A stretch of 64,000 bases of DNA, taken from assembly GCA_035933635.1 (NCBI GenBank), contig DASYYY010000030.1:1-64000 (forward strand). Reading direction: 5' to 3'. This document shows, piece after piece, positions 1 to 6,562 of this stretch. The translations under genes and the position numbers were made by a program. Below the pieces are notes generated by a model. It saw only the letters and a list, made by a program, of their open reading frames with translations. It was not told where the DNA came from and ran no database searches. Source of the stretch: JAKIVR01 sp035933635 (GTDB taxonomy: Archaea > Thermoplasmatota > Thermoplasmata > Lutacidiplasmatales > UBA184). Each line of letters opens with the position of its first letter. Positions within the stretch are counted from its first letter, which is position 1.

Positions 1-558
1 CCGGAAAACTCACCGGGGGCGACGGAGGGATGAAAGCCAGGCTGAAGACCTTGCCCGATTCTCCGAGAGGTGGTGCATGGCCGTCGTCAGTTCGTACCGT
101 AAGGCGTTCTGTTAAGTCAGATAACGAACGAGACCCTCGCCTTCAGTCGCGAATTCGTGCGCGAGCACGAGAGCACACTGGGGGGATCGCTGTCGCTAAG
201 ACAGAGGAAGGAGAGGTCTACGGTAGGTCCGTATGCCCCGAATCTCCCGGGCAACACGCGCGCTACAAAGGTGGGGACAATGGGATCCGACCCCGCGAGG
301 GGAAGGCAATCCTGAAACCCCATCGTAGTCTGGATTGAGGGCTGTAACTCGCCCTCATGAAAATGGATTCCGTAGTAATCGCGGGTCAACATCCCGCGGT
401 GAATGTGCCCCTGCTCTTTGCACACACCGCCCGTCAACTCATCCGAGTTGGGTCGGAGTGAGGGTGACTCATCTTGGGTCGCTCGAACTTCGGTTCAGCA
501 AGGGGGAGTAAGTCGTAACAAGGTATCTGTAGGGGAACCTGCAGATGGATCACCTCCT
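1..558 (+). rRNA. rrs: 16S rRNA, 3' part (5' end outside window)
   Basis: The stretch carries universally conserved late-16S sequence: the ACACCGCCCGTCA block near 420, GTAACAAGGTA near 515, and the terminal GGATCACCTCCT at 547-558, which holds the anti-Shine-Dalgarno. Roughly the last third of the gene is present. It is the small-subunit rRNA. No tRNA-Ala or 23S gene follows; the next gene (ribB) starts 140 nt downstream, so the rRNA genes are not in the usual 16S-23S operon, at least on this side. Unlinked rRNA genes are known in Thermoplasmata. Short reading frames predicted inside this region are not genes. Confidence 0.97.
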
Positions 559-668
559 AGAACGTCTCGCCGTCCGCGAGGCGATCGGGGGCTTCCACTG
601 GTCTCGTTCGCTGCTCGATCCTCCACCACTCGGGTCCCATCAACCCATTTTTGAGTAATTACTCAGCC

Positions 669-677
669 CTTATATTC
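669..677 (+). promoter_or_regulatory. TATA box of the rib operon
   Basis: The AT-rich box CTTATATTC lies about 25 nt upstream of the ribB ATG in otherwise GC-rich DNA. The spacing places the transcription start at or next to the start codon, so the operon mRNA is probably leaderless. Confidence 0.6.
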
Positions 678-697
678 GGGTCCGTTCTCGTTCGCCC

Positions 698-1426
698 ATG
701 CAGTCGCTCTCGCGGGCGAAGGGCCGGCCGGTCAGTCTCGAGCGCGCCGCCGAGGCGCTCGATTCGGGCGACCCGCTGTTGATCTTCGACGCTCCGGATC
801 GGGAGGGGGAGACCGACCTGGTCATCCTGTCCGAGCGGGCGACGCCGGAGCTGGTCCGCCTCCTCCGCCACGATGCCGGCGGACTGATCTGCACGGCGAT
901 CTCCCACGAGCTCCGCGACCGATTGGGATTGCCCTACGCCGATGAGCTGCTCACCCTGGGCGCCGGGCGCTATCCCGCTCTGGAGGTCCTTCGGAACCAC
1001 CGCCTGCGCTACGACCGCCGCAGCGCCTTTGGTATCTCAGTCAACCATCGGGGCAACTTCACCGGTGTGACCGACAACGATCGCTCCCAGACCATCCGCG
1101 CGATCGGCGAGCTGGCACGCGACGCCGGCGCGCTCGAGGACGAGGCGCTGCGGTCCCGGTTCGGAGCGACGTTCGCCTCGCCCGGGCACATCCCGCTCCT
1201 CTACGCCGCGCCCGATCTCCTCGCCGAACGCAAAGGCCATACCGAGCTCGCCATCTCGCTCGCCCGGATGGCCGGTCTCTCCGAGTCGGTCACCGTCTGT
1301 GAGATGCTCGGCGACTCCGGCGGCGCCCGAAGCCCCGACGCGGCGGCCCGCTACGCCGAGGCCCACGGATGGGTGTTCGTCGAGGGTCGTACCATCGTGG
1401 AAGCGTGGGCGTCATGGTCCGAGTGA
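698..1426 (+). CDS. ribB: 3,4-dihydroxy-2-butanone 4-phosphate synthase
   Basis: RibB converts ribulose 5-phosphate to 3,4-dihydroxy-2-butanone 4-phosphate and formate, the four-carbon precursor of riboflavin. The 242-residue product has the usual single-domain RibB length. It contains the acidic metal-binding DREGETDL motif near residue 36 and the HDAGGLIC segment near 68. There is no fused GTP cyclohydrolase II domain, as is usual in archaea. The ATG sits about 25 nt after a TATA box, indicating a leaderless start. It is the first gene of a four-gene riboflavin/FAD cluster, and its 3' end overlaps ribL. Family assignment is secure. Confidence 0.95.
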   Translation: MQSLSRAKGRPVSLERAAEALDSGDPLLIFDAPDREGETDLVILSERATPELVRLLRHDAGGLICTAISHELRDRLGLPYADELLTLGAGRYPALEVLRNHRLRYDRRSAFGISVNHRGNFTGVTDNDRSQTIRAIGELARDAGALEDEALRSRFGATFASPGHIPLLYAAPDLLAERKGHTELAISLARMAGLSESVTVCEMLGDSGGARSPDAAARYAEAHGWVFVEGRTIVEAWASWSE

Positions 1427-1851
1427 TGGCCACCGGGGTCTTCGACCTCCTCCACCCGGGACATCTGTACTTCCTGAACGAGGCGCGCCAGCTCGGCGAT
1501 GAGCTCATCGTCGTCGTCGCGCGCGACCAGACCGCCCGTCGGCTCAAGCGCGAGCCCTACGTGCCCGAGCAGCTGCGACGCGAGATGGTCGAGGCGCTCA
1601 AGCCCGTCGACAAGGCGGTGCTCGGCTCGACCACCGACATCTACGCCACCGTCACCGAGCACCGGCCGGACATCATCGCGCTCGGGTACAACCAGCTCTG
1701 GGACGAGAAGGAGGTCGAGGCCGAGTGCGCCCGCCGCGGCGTCCGGGTCAAGGTCCTCCGGATGAAGGCGCGTCCCCACGATGACCTCGCGACGCGACGG
1801 ATCGTCGAGAAAATCCTGGAGCGGGCGCAGAGTCCGCCGGCGGCGCCGTGA
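1414..1851 (+). CDS. ribL: FAD synthetase (archaeal RibL type)
   Basis: RibL is a cytidylyltransferase-fold enzyme that adenylates FMN to FAD in archaea. The 145-residue product opens with a TGVFDLLHPGH nucleotidyltransferase signature (HxGH) and later has RREMVEALKPVDKAVLGS, characteristic of this family. I chose the ATG at 1414 because it leaves the short N-terminal strand expected before the signature; a second in-frame ATG at 1426 is possible. The gene overlaps the end of ribB and its TGA overlaps the GTG start of ribC, so translation is probably coupled. The alternative name is a glycerol-3-phosphate cytidylyltransferase-like protein, but the rib context favours RibL. Confidence 0.92.
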   Translation: MVRVMATGVFDLLHPGHLYFLNEARQLGDELIVVVARDQTARRLKREPYVPEQLRREMVEALKPVDKAVLGSTTDIYATVTEHRPDIIALGYNQLWDEKEVEAECARRGVRVKVLRMKARPHDDLATRRIVEKILERAQSPPAAP

Positions 1852-2321
1852 AGCGGATCGGCGTCGTCGACACGACCTTCGCCCGGGTCGACATGGCCCG
1901 GTACGCCGTCGACGCCCTCCAGGCGGCCGGGACCGGTTTCCGCGTGGAGCGGGCCACCGTCCCCGGGATCAAGGACCTGCCCGTCGCCGCACGCCGGATG
2001 TTCCTCGAGGAGCACTGCGACCTCGTGATGGTCTTCGGGATGCCCGGCAAGGCCGAGTACGACAAGGTCTGTGCCCACGAGGCGTCGACCGGCCTGATCC
2101 TCGCCGGTGTGCTCGAGGCCAAGCCGGTGGTCGAGTGCTTCGTCTTCGAGGGGGAGGCCGCCTCCCCCAAGGAGCTCGAGCTCCTCGCCCGTCGACGCGC
2201 CCAGGAGCACGCGCTCAACGCCTTCCAGCTGCTGTTCCGGCCGCAGGAGCTGACGCGCCGCTCGGCGACGGGCCAGCGGCAGGGATTCGCCGACGTCGGG
2301 GCCGTCCGCCCCAGCCACTAG
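1848..2321 (+). CDS. ribC: Riboflavin synthase, archaeal type
   Basis: Archaeal riboflavin synthase catalyses dismutation of two 6,7-dimethyl-8-ribityllumazine molecules. It is a paralogue of lumazine synthase and unrelated to the bacterial RibE enzyme. The 157-residue product begins with IGVVDTTFARVDMA and has the VPGIKDLPVAARR and GMPGKAEYDK segments typical of the family. The start is a GTG overlapping the ribL stop codon (GTGA), so expression is coupled. It sits immediately upstream of its paralogue ribH. Confidence 0.93.
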   Translation: MKRIGVVDTTFARVDMARYAVDALQAAGTGFRVERATVPGIKDLPVAARRMFLEEHCDLVMVFGMPGKAEYDKVCAHEASTGLILAGVLEAKPVVECFVFEGEAASPKELELLARRRAQEHALNAFQLLFRPQELTRRSATGQRQGFADVGAVRPSH

Positions 2322-2348
2322 CCTTCAGGATCCACCAGGGAGATCTCC

Positions 2349-2354
2349 AAGGAG
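2349..2354 (+). promoter_or_regulatory. Shine-Dalgarno site of ribH
   Basis: AAGGAG lies 7 nt before the ribH ATG at 2362 and is complementary to the CCUCC end of the 16S rRNA in this window. It supports the chosen ribH start as an internal, led gene in the operon. Confidence 0.65.
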
Positions 2355-2361
2355 CACAACG

Positions 2362-2805
2362 ATGCCGAAGAGCACAAGCACAGGAAACGGGATCACGGTC
2401 GCCCTTGTCGCGAGCGAGTTCAACTACGACGTGAGCATGATGATGCTCGAGCGGGCGCGGGAGGAGGTCGAGTTCCTCGGCGCGCGGGTCGGACCGATCG
2501 TCAAGACCCCCGGGGTCTACGACATGCCGCTCGCGGTCAAGGCGCTGTTCGAGCGGCGCGACGTCGACGCCGTCGTGACCCTCGGTGCGGTCATCGAGGG
2601 CGAGACCAAGCACGACGAGGTCGTGATGAACCAGGCCGCCCGGAAGCTCACCGACCTGTCGGTGGAGTACGGCAAGCCGGTCGGGCTCGGGGTGAGCGGG
2701 CCGGGGGAGACCCGGCTCCAGGCCCAGGACCGGATCGAGAACGCGGCCAACGCGGTCCGAGCCGTGGTCAAGATGGCGCTCCGGCTCAAGGAGATCCGCG
2801 GTTAG
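2362..2805 (+). CDS. ribH: 6,7-dimethyl-8-ribityllumazine synthase
   Basis: RibH condenses 5-amino-6-ribitylaminouracil with 3,4-dihydroxy-2-butanone 4-phosphate to give the lumazine substrate of RibC. The 147-residue product has the family features in order: VALVASEFNYDVS (substrate loop), a VKTPGVYDMPLAVK stretch, GAVIEGETKHDEVV with the catalytic His, and a GPGETRLQAQDR C-terminal segment. Length is typical. The ATG has a good Shine-Dalgarno site. It is the last gene of the rib operon and is followed by terminator-like hairpins. Confidence 0.95.
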   Translation: MPKSTSTGNGITVALVASEFNYDVSMMMLERAREEVEFLGARVGPIVKTPGVYDMPLAVKALFERRDVDAVVTLGAVIEGETKHDEVVMNQAARKLTDLSVEYGKPVGLGVSGPGETRLQAQDRIENAANAVRAVVKMALRLKEIRG

Positions 2806-2839
2806 CGCGACCGCGCGAGCGCCCTCCGGGCGCCGACCG

Positions 2840-2861
2840 CGCGGCGCTGCGCCGCGGTTTT
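2840..2861 (+). terminator. Hairpin plus T-tract after the rib operon
   Basis: A perfect 7-bp stem (CGCGGCG, loop CTG, CGCCGCG) is followed by TTTT at 2858-2861. A second 6-bp stem (GCGCCC/GGGCGC, 2819-2833) lies just before it. The position directly after ribH fits transcription termination. Confidence 0.5.
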
Positions 2862-2885
2862 CTCGTCGAGAACCCGGCGCGGGCA

Positions 2886-2906
2886 CGGCACGTTAAATAC
2901 GTGCCG
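2886..2906 (+). promoter_or_regulatory. Palindrome enclosing the ferredoxin TATA box
   Basis: Two perfect 8-nt arms, CGGCACGT and ACGTGCCG, flank a 5-nt AT-rich centre; TTAAATA (2893-2899) is a plausible TATA box. The ferredoxin ATG follows at 2933. Five T residues come directly after the right arm. It may be an operator over the promoter or, less likely, a second terminator. Confidence 0.45.
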
Positions 2907-2932
2907 TTTTTCGGCGCGCCGAGGAAGCCGAG

Positions 2933-3211
2933 ATGGTCTCCGTCGAGGTCGCCCACGCGAAGTGCACCGGCTGCACCCATTGCCGGGATGTCTGCCCGGT
3001 GACGGTGTTCGAGATGCAACCGAGGGCCAACTTCGGCGACATCGTCGACGACGCCAACGTGGCCGCGAAGTTCCAGTTCCGCGCCGAGAAGTCCGCCGTG
3101 ATCAACGGTCCGGAATGCATCATGTGCGAGGCCTGCCTGTTCGAGTGCGAGGGTGAGTGCATCACCATCGTCGACGACGAAGGCAAGGTCCACCAGTCCA
3201 CCTACAAGTAG
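2933..3211 (+). CDS. 2[4Fe-4S] ferredoxin-like protein
   Basis: A small soluble electron carrier. The 92-residue product has two complete cluster motifs: CTGCTHCRDVCP near residues 11-22 and CIMCEACLFEC near 62-72, both CxxCxxCxxxC. About 40 residues separate the motifs, more than in minimal clostridial ferredoxins, so each half is slightly extended. It is monocistronic with a promoter of its own that is overlapped by a palindrome. The redox partner cannot be inferred from neighbours. Confidence 0.88.
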   Translation: MVSVEVAHAKCTGCTHCRDVCPVTVFEMQPRANFGDIVDDANVAAKFQFRAEKSAVINGPECIMCEACLFECEGECITIVDDEGKVHQSTYK

Positions 3212-3297
3212 GCCGGGATCCCTCCGGCCGGCTCGGCACCGGCCGTCTCGGGTGAAGGCATAACCCGCGGGGTCTTCGGACCGGCGGGAAGGCGTAC

Positions 3298-3945
3298 ATG
3301 AACGTCGGAGTTCTCGGGACGGGCGACGTCGCCAAGGCGCTAGCGCGAGGATTCGTCGGCACCGGCCACTCGGTGCGGATCGGCACGCGGGACCCCCGAT
3401 CGGAGAAGGCGCGCGCGATCGCGGAGGCGGTCGGTCACGGTGCCTCCGCCGTCCCGTTCGCAGCGGCCGCCGAGTTCGGGGAGCTGAACGTGATCGCGGT
3501 CCAGGGACACGCGGTCGGCCCCGTGGTCGACCTGGCCGGACCCAAGGCGCTCGAGGGCAAGGACCTCCTCGACACGACCAATCCATTGGACTTCTCGCGG
3601 GGCATGCCCCCCGGACTGTTCGTCGGGACGACCGATTCGCTGGGCGAGCAGATCCAACGCATGGTCGCGGGTGCGCGGGTGGTGAAGTGCTTCAACACGG
3701 TGCCGAACTCTCAGATGTTCCGGCCCCGGGTCCCCGGGGGGCCGGCGGAGATGCTCATCTGCGGCAACGACGCGGACGCGAAGAAGCGGACCGACGCGCT
3801 CGTCCGATCGTTCGGCTGGGCGGGAGCGCTCGACGTCGGAGGGATCGAGTCGGCGCGCTGGCTCGAGGCGCTCGTGCCCCTGTGGGTACGCACCGGGGTG
3901 GCGGTCAACTCCTTCGACCACGTGTTCCGGGTCGTCAAACCCTAG
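3298..3945 (+). CDS. NAD(P)-binding oxidoreductase, F420-dependent NADP reductase/COG2085 family
   Basis: A 215-residue Rossmann protein. The N-terminus has MNVGVLGTGDVAKALARGF, a dinucleotide-binding GxGxxA motif, followed by IGTRDP, which suggests NADP preference. The segment KCFNTVPNSQMF near residue 130 is typical of the COG2085 family, which includes F420H2:NADP oxidoreductase and uncharacterised reductases. No F420 genes occur in this window, so the cofactor partner is unknown. A possible TATA element (CATAAC, 3259-3264) lies about 35 nt upstream. Exact substrate uncertain. Confidence 0.75.
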   Translation: MNVGVLGTGDVAKALARGFVGTGHSVRIGTRDPRSEKARAIAEAVGHGASAVPFAAAAEFGELNVIAVQGHAVGPVVDLAGPKALEGKDLLDTTNPLDFSRGMPPGLFVGTTDSLGEQIQRMVAGARVVKCFNTVPNSQMFRPRVPGGPAEMLICGNDADAKKRTDALVRSFGWAGALDVGGIESARWLEALVPLWVRTGVAVNSFDHVFRVVKP

Positions 3946-3986
3946 CCGGCCCTCGGGGGCGGTCGGGCACACGGCCGGCCGCGCGA

Positions 3987-4139
3987 TCAGGCCGTCGGCG
4001 AGCGGCACAGCCGCTCCCGCCCGGTTTCCCGGGTGCACTCCTCACAGACCATCACGTCCGGGCCGAGGGAGCGGTCCTTGGGGGGGTGGTGGTAGAGTAC
4101 GGGGCAGCCGCACTCGGCGCACGGTTGGATCCGGTTCAT
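3987..4139 (-). CDS. Small zinc-ribbon protein (50 aa)
   Basis: An ATG at 4139 opens a 50-residue frame on the minus strand. It contains CAECGC at residues 7-12 and CEEC at 32-35, so two CxxC knuckles 21 residues apart form a plausible zinc ribbon, plus an additional Cys at 45. The frame fills the gap between two plus-strand genes and ends cleanly before the stop of its convergent neighbour. It is small enough to be missed by length cut-offs. Function unknown; small archaeal zinc ribbons often act in nucleic-acid or protein binding, but nothing here shows which. Confidence 0.6.
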   Translation of the reverse strand: MNRIQPCAECGCPVLYHHPPKDRSLGPDVMVCEECTRETGRERLCRSPTA

Positions 4140-4255
4140 CGCGGGGCAGGCGAACGTCTGGGGGAAAAATCGTTGTCGACGAAAAACCGCCGGCGGAGAA
4201 GCCGCACTACCGGCTACCGTTATGGGTGCTCAGAGTTGCCACGGGCAGGAACCGC

Positions 4256-4993
4256 GTGACCGAGCGACTCGTCTACGACGTCCTTCCCTCCACCCAGTCG
4301 CGCGCCGTCGAGCTGGTCCGTGCGGGGGCCGGCACGGAGACCTATGTGGTGGCGCGCTCCCAGAGCGAGGGACGCGGTCGCGGTGAGCACCGTTGGAGCT
4401 CGCCGCCCGGGGGGTTGTACCTTTCGTGGATCGGCCCGGACCTGTCGGCGTCGGGTCCTTCGGTCTCGCTGGCGCTGGCCGCTTCGCTCCACCAGCTGCT
4501 GGGCGAGCAGTGGGGAGTCCCGTCGGAGCTGAAGTGGCCGAATGACCTCGTATGCCCGGGCCCGTCCGGGCGGGTGCGCAAGATCGCCGGCCTCCTCCCC
4601 GAACGGATCGTCGGCCCGCGCGGGGCCCGCTCGGTCGTCGGGATCGGGCTGAACGTGGTCACGCCCCGCGTCGATTTCCCGCCGGAGCTCCGCGACCACG
4701 TGGCCGAGATCTCCGACTATCACCAACCCCCGCCCCCGCTCGAGGAGGTCGAGGCCACCGTCGTCCGATGGCTCGGACGGACCTTGCCGGAGCTGGCGAC
4801 CAGCGACGGGATCTCCCGATGGCTTGCGGTGGGGAGGGCCATCCTCTACGGGCGCGGACGCGAGGCGAGGGTCGACGGTGTCCCGGCCGGACGCATCGTC
4901 GGTCTCCACGCCGATGGAGCGCTCTGGCTCGATGGTCCCCAGGGACCCTCCATTGTCCGATCGGGCGAGCTCTTCATCGAGGAGCCCACATGA
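4256..4993 (+). CDS. birA: Biotin--protein ligase (no DNA-binding domain)
   Basis: The enzyme activates biotin with ATP and attaches it to the lysine of a carrier protein. The catalytic GRGRGEHRWSSPPGG motif (near residue 35), KWPNDL and VGIGLNV are all present. The roughly 245-residue protein starts directly with the catalytic domain and lacks the HTH of bacterial bifunctional BirA, so it should not be a repressor. I chose the GTG at 4256, which gives the usual N-terminal strand; a GTG at 4226 would add ten atypical residues. Its stop overlaps the start of the carboxyltransferase gene (ATGA), placing it in an operon with its substrate three genes on. Confidence 0.92.
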   Translation: MTERLVYDVLPSTQSRAVELVRAGAGTETYVVARSQSEGRGRGEHRWSSPPGGLYLSWIGPDLSASGPSVSLALAASLHQLLGEQWGVPSELKWPNDLVCPGPSGRVRKIAGLLPERIVGPRGARSVVGIGLNVVTPRVDFPPELRDHVAEISDYHQPPPPLEEVEATVVRWLGRTLPELATSDGISRWLAVGRAILYGRGREARVDGVPAGRIVGLHADGALWLDGPQGPSIVRSGELFIEEPT

Positions 4994-6540
4994 GCCGGCC
5001 GTTCGAGCGCTGGCGTCTCCAGCGGGCCAAGACCCTCGAAGGCGGCGGCGCCGATCGAGTGGCCAAGCACAAGGCCTCGGGGCGACTGACGGCCCGCGAG
5101 CGTCTCGAGGCGTTCTTCGACCCGGGGTCGTTCGTCGAGACCGGGCCGTACGTCACGCACCGCGTGAACACCTTCGGCCTGGAGGAACGGCGGATCGCCG
5201 GCGACGGGGTCGTCACCGGTTGGGGCGAGGTCGAGGGCCGGCCGGTGTGCGCCTTCGCCCAGGATGCGACGGTCTTCGGCGGCGCGCTGGGCGAGGCCCA
5301 CGCCGAGAAGATCGTGCGGGCGATGGAGCTCGCCCAGAAGGCCGGCGTGCCGATCGTCGGACTCAACGATTCCGGAGGCGCCCGGATCCAAGAGGGCGTG
5401 ATGAGCCTGGGCGGCTACGGCGAGGTGTTCTTCCGCAATGTCCTCCTCAGCGGGGTCGTCCCGCAGGTCTCGGTCATCCTCGGGCCGTGCGCGGGCGGCG
5501 CCGTCTATTCCCCGGCCATCACCGACCTCGTCGTGATGGTCCGCGGCCAGGCGCAGATGTTCATCACCGGGCCCGACGTCATCCACGCGGTGACCGGCGA
5601 GTCGGTGACTATGGAGGAGCTCGGGGGCGCCGACACCCACGGTGCGATCAGCGGCGTCTCCCACTTCGCCGTCGCCTCCGATACCGAGGCGCTCGCCCTG
5701 ACCCGACGGATCCTCGGTTTTCTGCCGCTCAACAACCTCGAAGAGGCGCCCGGCGCGGAACTACGCGAGCCCCCCGCGGAGGCCGCCGGTGAGCTCGCGG
5801 GGGTGGTGCCGGAAGACTCCAACTCGCCCTATGACGTGCACGACGTGCTGCGCCGGGTGATCGACCCCGAGAGCCTCTTGGAAGTTCACGCGCCGTGGGC
5901 GGGGAACATCATCGTCGGCTTCGCCCGCCTCGGGGGCCGTGCCGTGGGGATCGTGGCCAATCAGCCCAAGGTGCTCGCCGGCACCCTCGACATCTCCGCC
6001 TCGACCAAGGCCGCCCGGTTCGTGCGGATGTGCGATGCGTTCAATCTTCCGCTCGTGACCTTCGTCGATGTACCGGGGTTCCTGCCCGGCACGCAGCAGG
6101 AGTTCGGGGGCATCATCCGTCACGGGGCCAAGCTCCTCTACGCCTACTCCGAGGCGACGGTCCCGAAGCTCACCGTCATCCTGCGCAAGGCCTACGGCGG
6201 CGCCTACGACGTGATGTGTTCCAAGCACCTCGGCGGGGACCTCAATCTCGCCTGGCCGACGGCCGAGATCGCGGTGATGGGCGCCGAGGGTGCCGTCAAC
6301 ATCCTGTTCCGGCGTGAGCTCGAGAAGGAGGAGGGGCCCGCGCGCGGGGAGCTCCGCTCCCGGCTCATCGCGAACTACCGCGAGGAGTTCCTCAACCCCT
6401 ACCTCGCCGCGGAGCGCGGATACCTCGACGACGTCATCGACCCGGCGGTAACCCGCCCGCGGCTGCTCCAGGGGCTGAGCGTGCTGGCGACCAAGCGGGA
6501 GGACCGACCCTCGCGCAAGCATGGGAACCTGCCCCTCTGA
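4990..6540 (+). CDS. Acyl-CoA carboxyltransferase subunit (PccB/transcarboxylase 12S type)
   Basis: This crotonase-fold subunit moves CO2 between biotin and an acyl-CoA, probably propionyl-CoA/methylmalonyl-CoA. The 516-residue product matches the family length. Visible landmarks include the N-terminal KHKASGRLTARERLEAFFDPG, GLNDSGGARIQEGV and GPCAGGAVYSPA (oxyanion Gly-Gly of the first half), and FVDVPGFLPGTQQE and GGAYDVM (second half). The start at 4990 overlaps the birA stop; a longer upstream reading of the same frame runs through birA and is not coding. Neighbours encode a 5S-like subunit and a biotin carrier but no biotin carboxylase, which favours a transcarboxylase over a carboxylase. 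Confidence 0.88.
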   Translation: MSRPFERWRLQRAKTLEGGGADRVAKHKASGRLTARERLEAFFDPGSFVETGPYVTHRVNTFGLEERRIAGDGVVTGWGEVEGRPVCAFAQDATVFGGALGEAHAEKIVRAMELAQKAGVPIVGLNDSGGARIQEGVMSLGGYGEVFFRNVLLSGVVPQVSVILGPCAGGAVYSPAITDLVVMVRGQAQMFITGPDVIHAVTGESVTMEELGGADTHGAISGVSHFAVASDTEALALTRRILGFLPLNNLEEAPGAELREPPAEAAGELAGVVPEDSNSPYDVHDVLRRVIDPESLLEVHAPWAGNIIVGFARLGGRAVGIVANQPKVLAGTLDISASTKAARFVRMCDAFNLPLVTFVDVPGFLPGTQQEFGGIIRHGAKLLYAYSEATVPKLTVILRKAYGGAYDVMCSKHLGGDLNLAWPTAEIAVMGAEGAVNILFRRELEKEEGPARGELRSRLIANYREEFLNPYLAAERGYLDDVIDPAVTRPRLLQGLSVLATKREDRPSRKHGNLPL

Positions 6541-6562
6541 CGGGGGGCCGACGGAAGGGGCC

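Noticed and set aside
117..654. Short open frames within and just after the 16S rRNA
   Set aside because: The sequence is conserved rRNA up to 558, and the remaining frame has no start signal or recognisable protein.
4552..4989. Extension of the carboxyltransferase frame upstream into birA
   Set aside because: The added 146 residues are out of frame with birA, basic and without homology features. The ATG at 4990 overlapping the birA stop is the normal family start.
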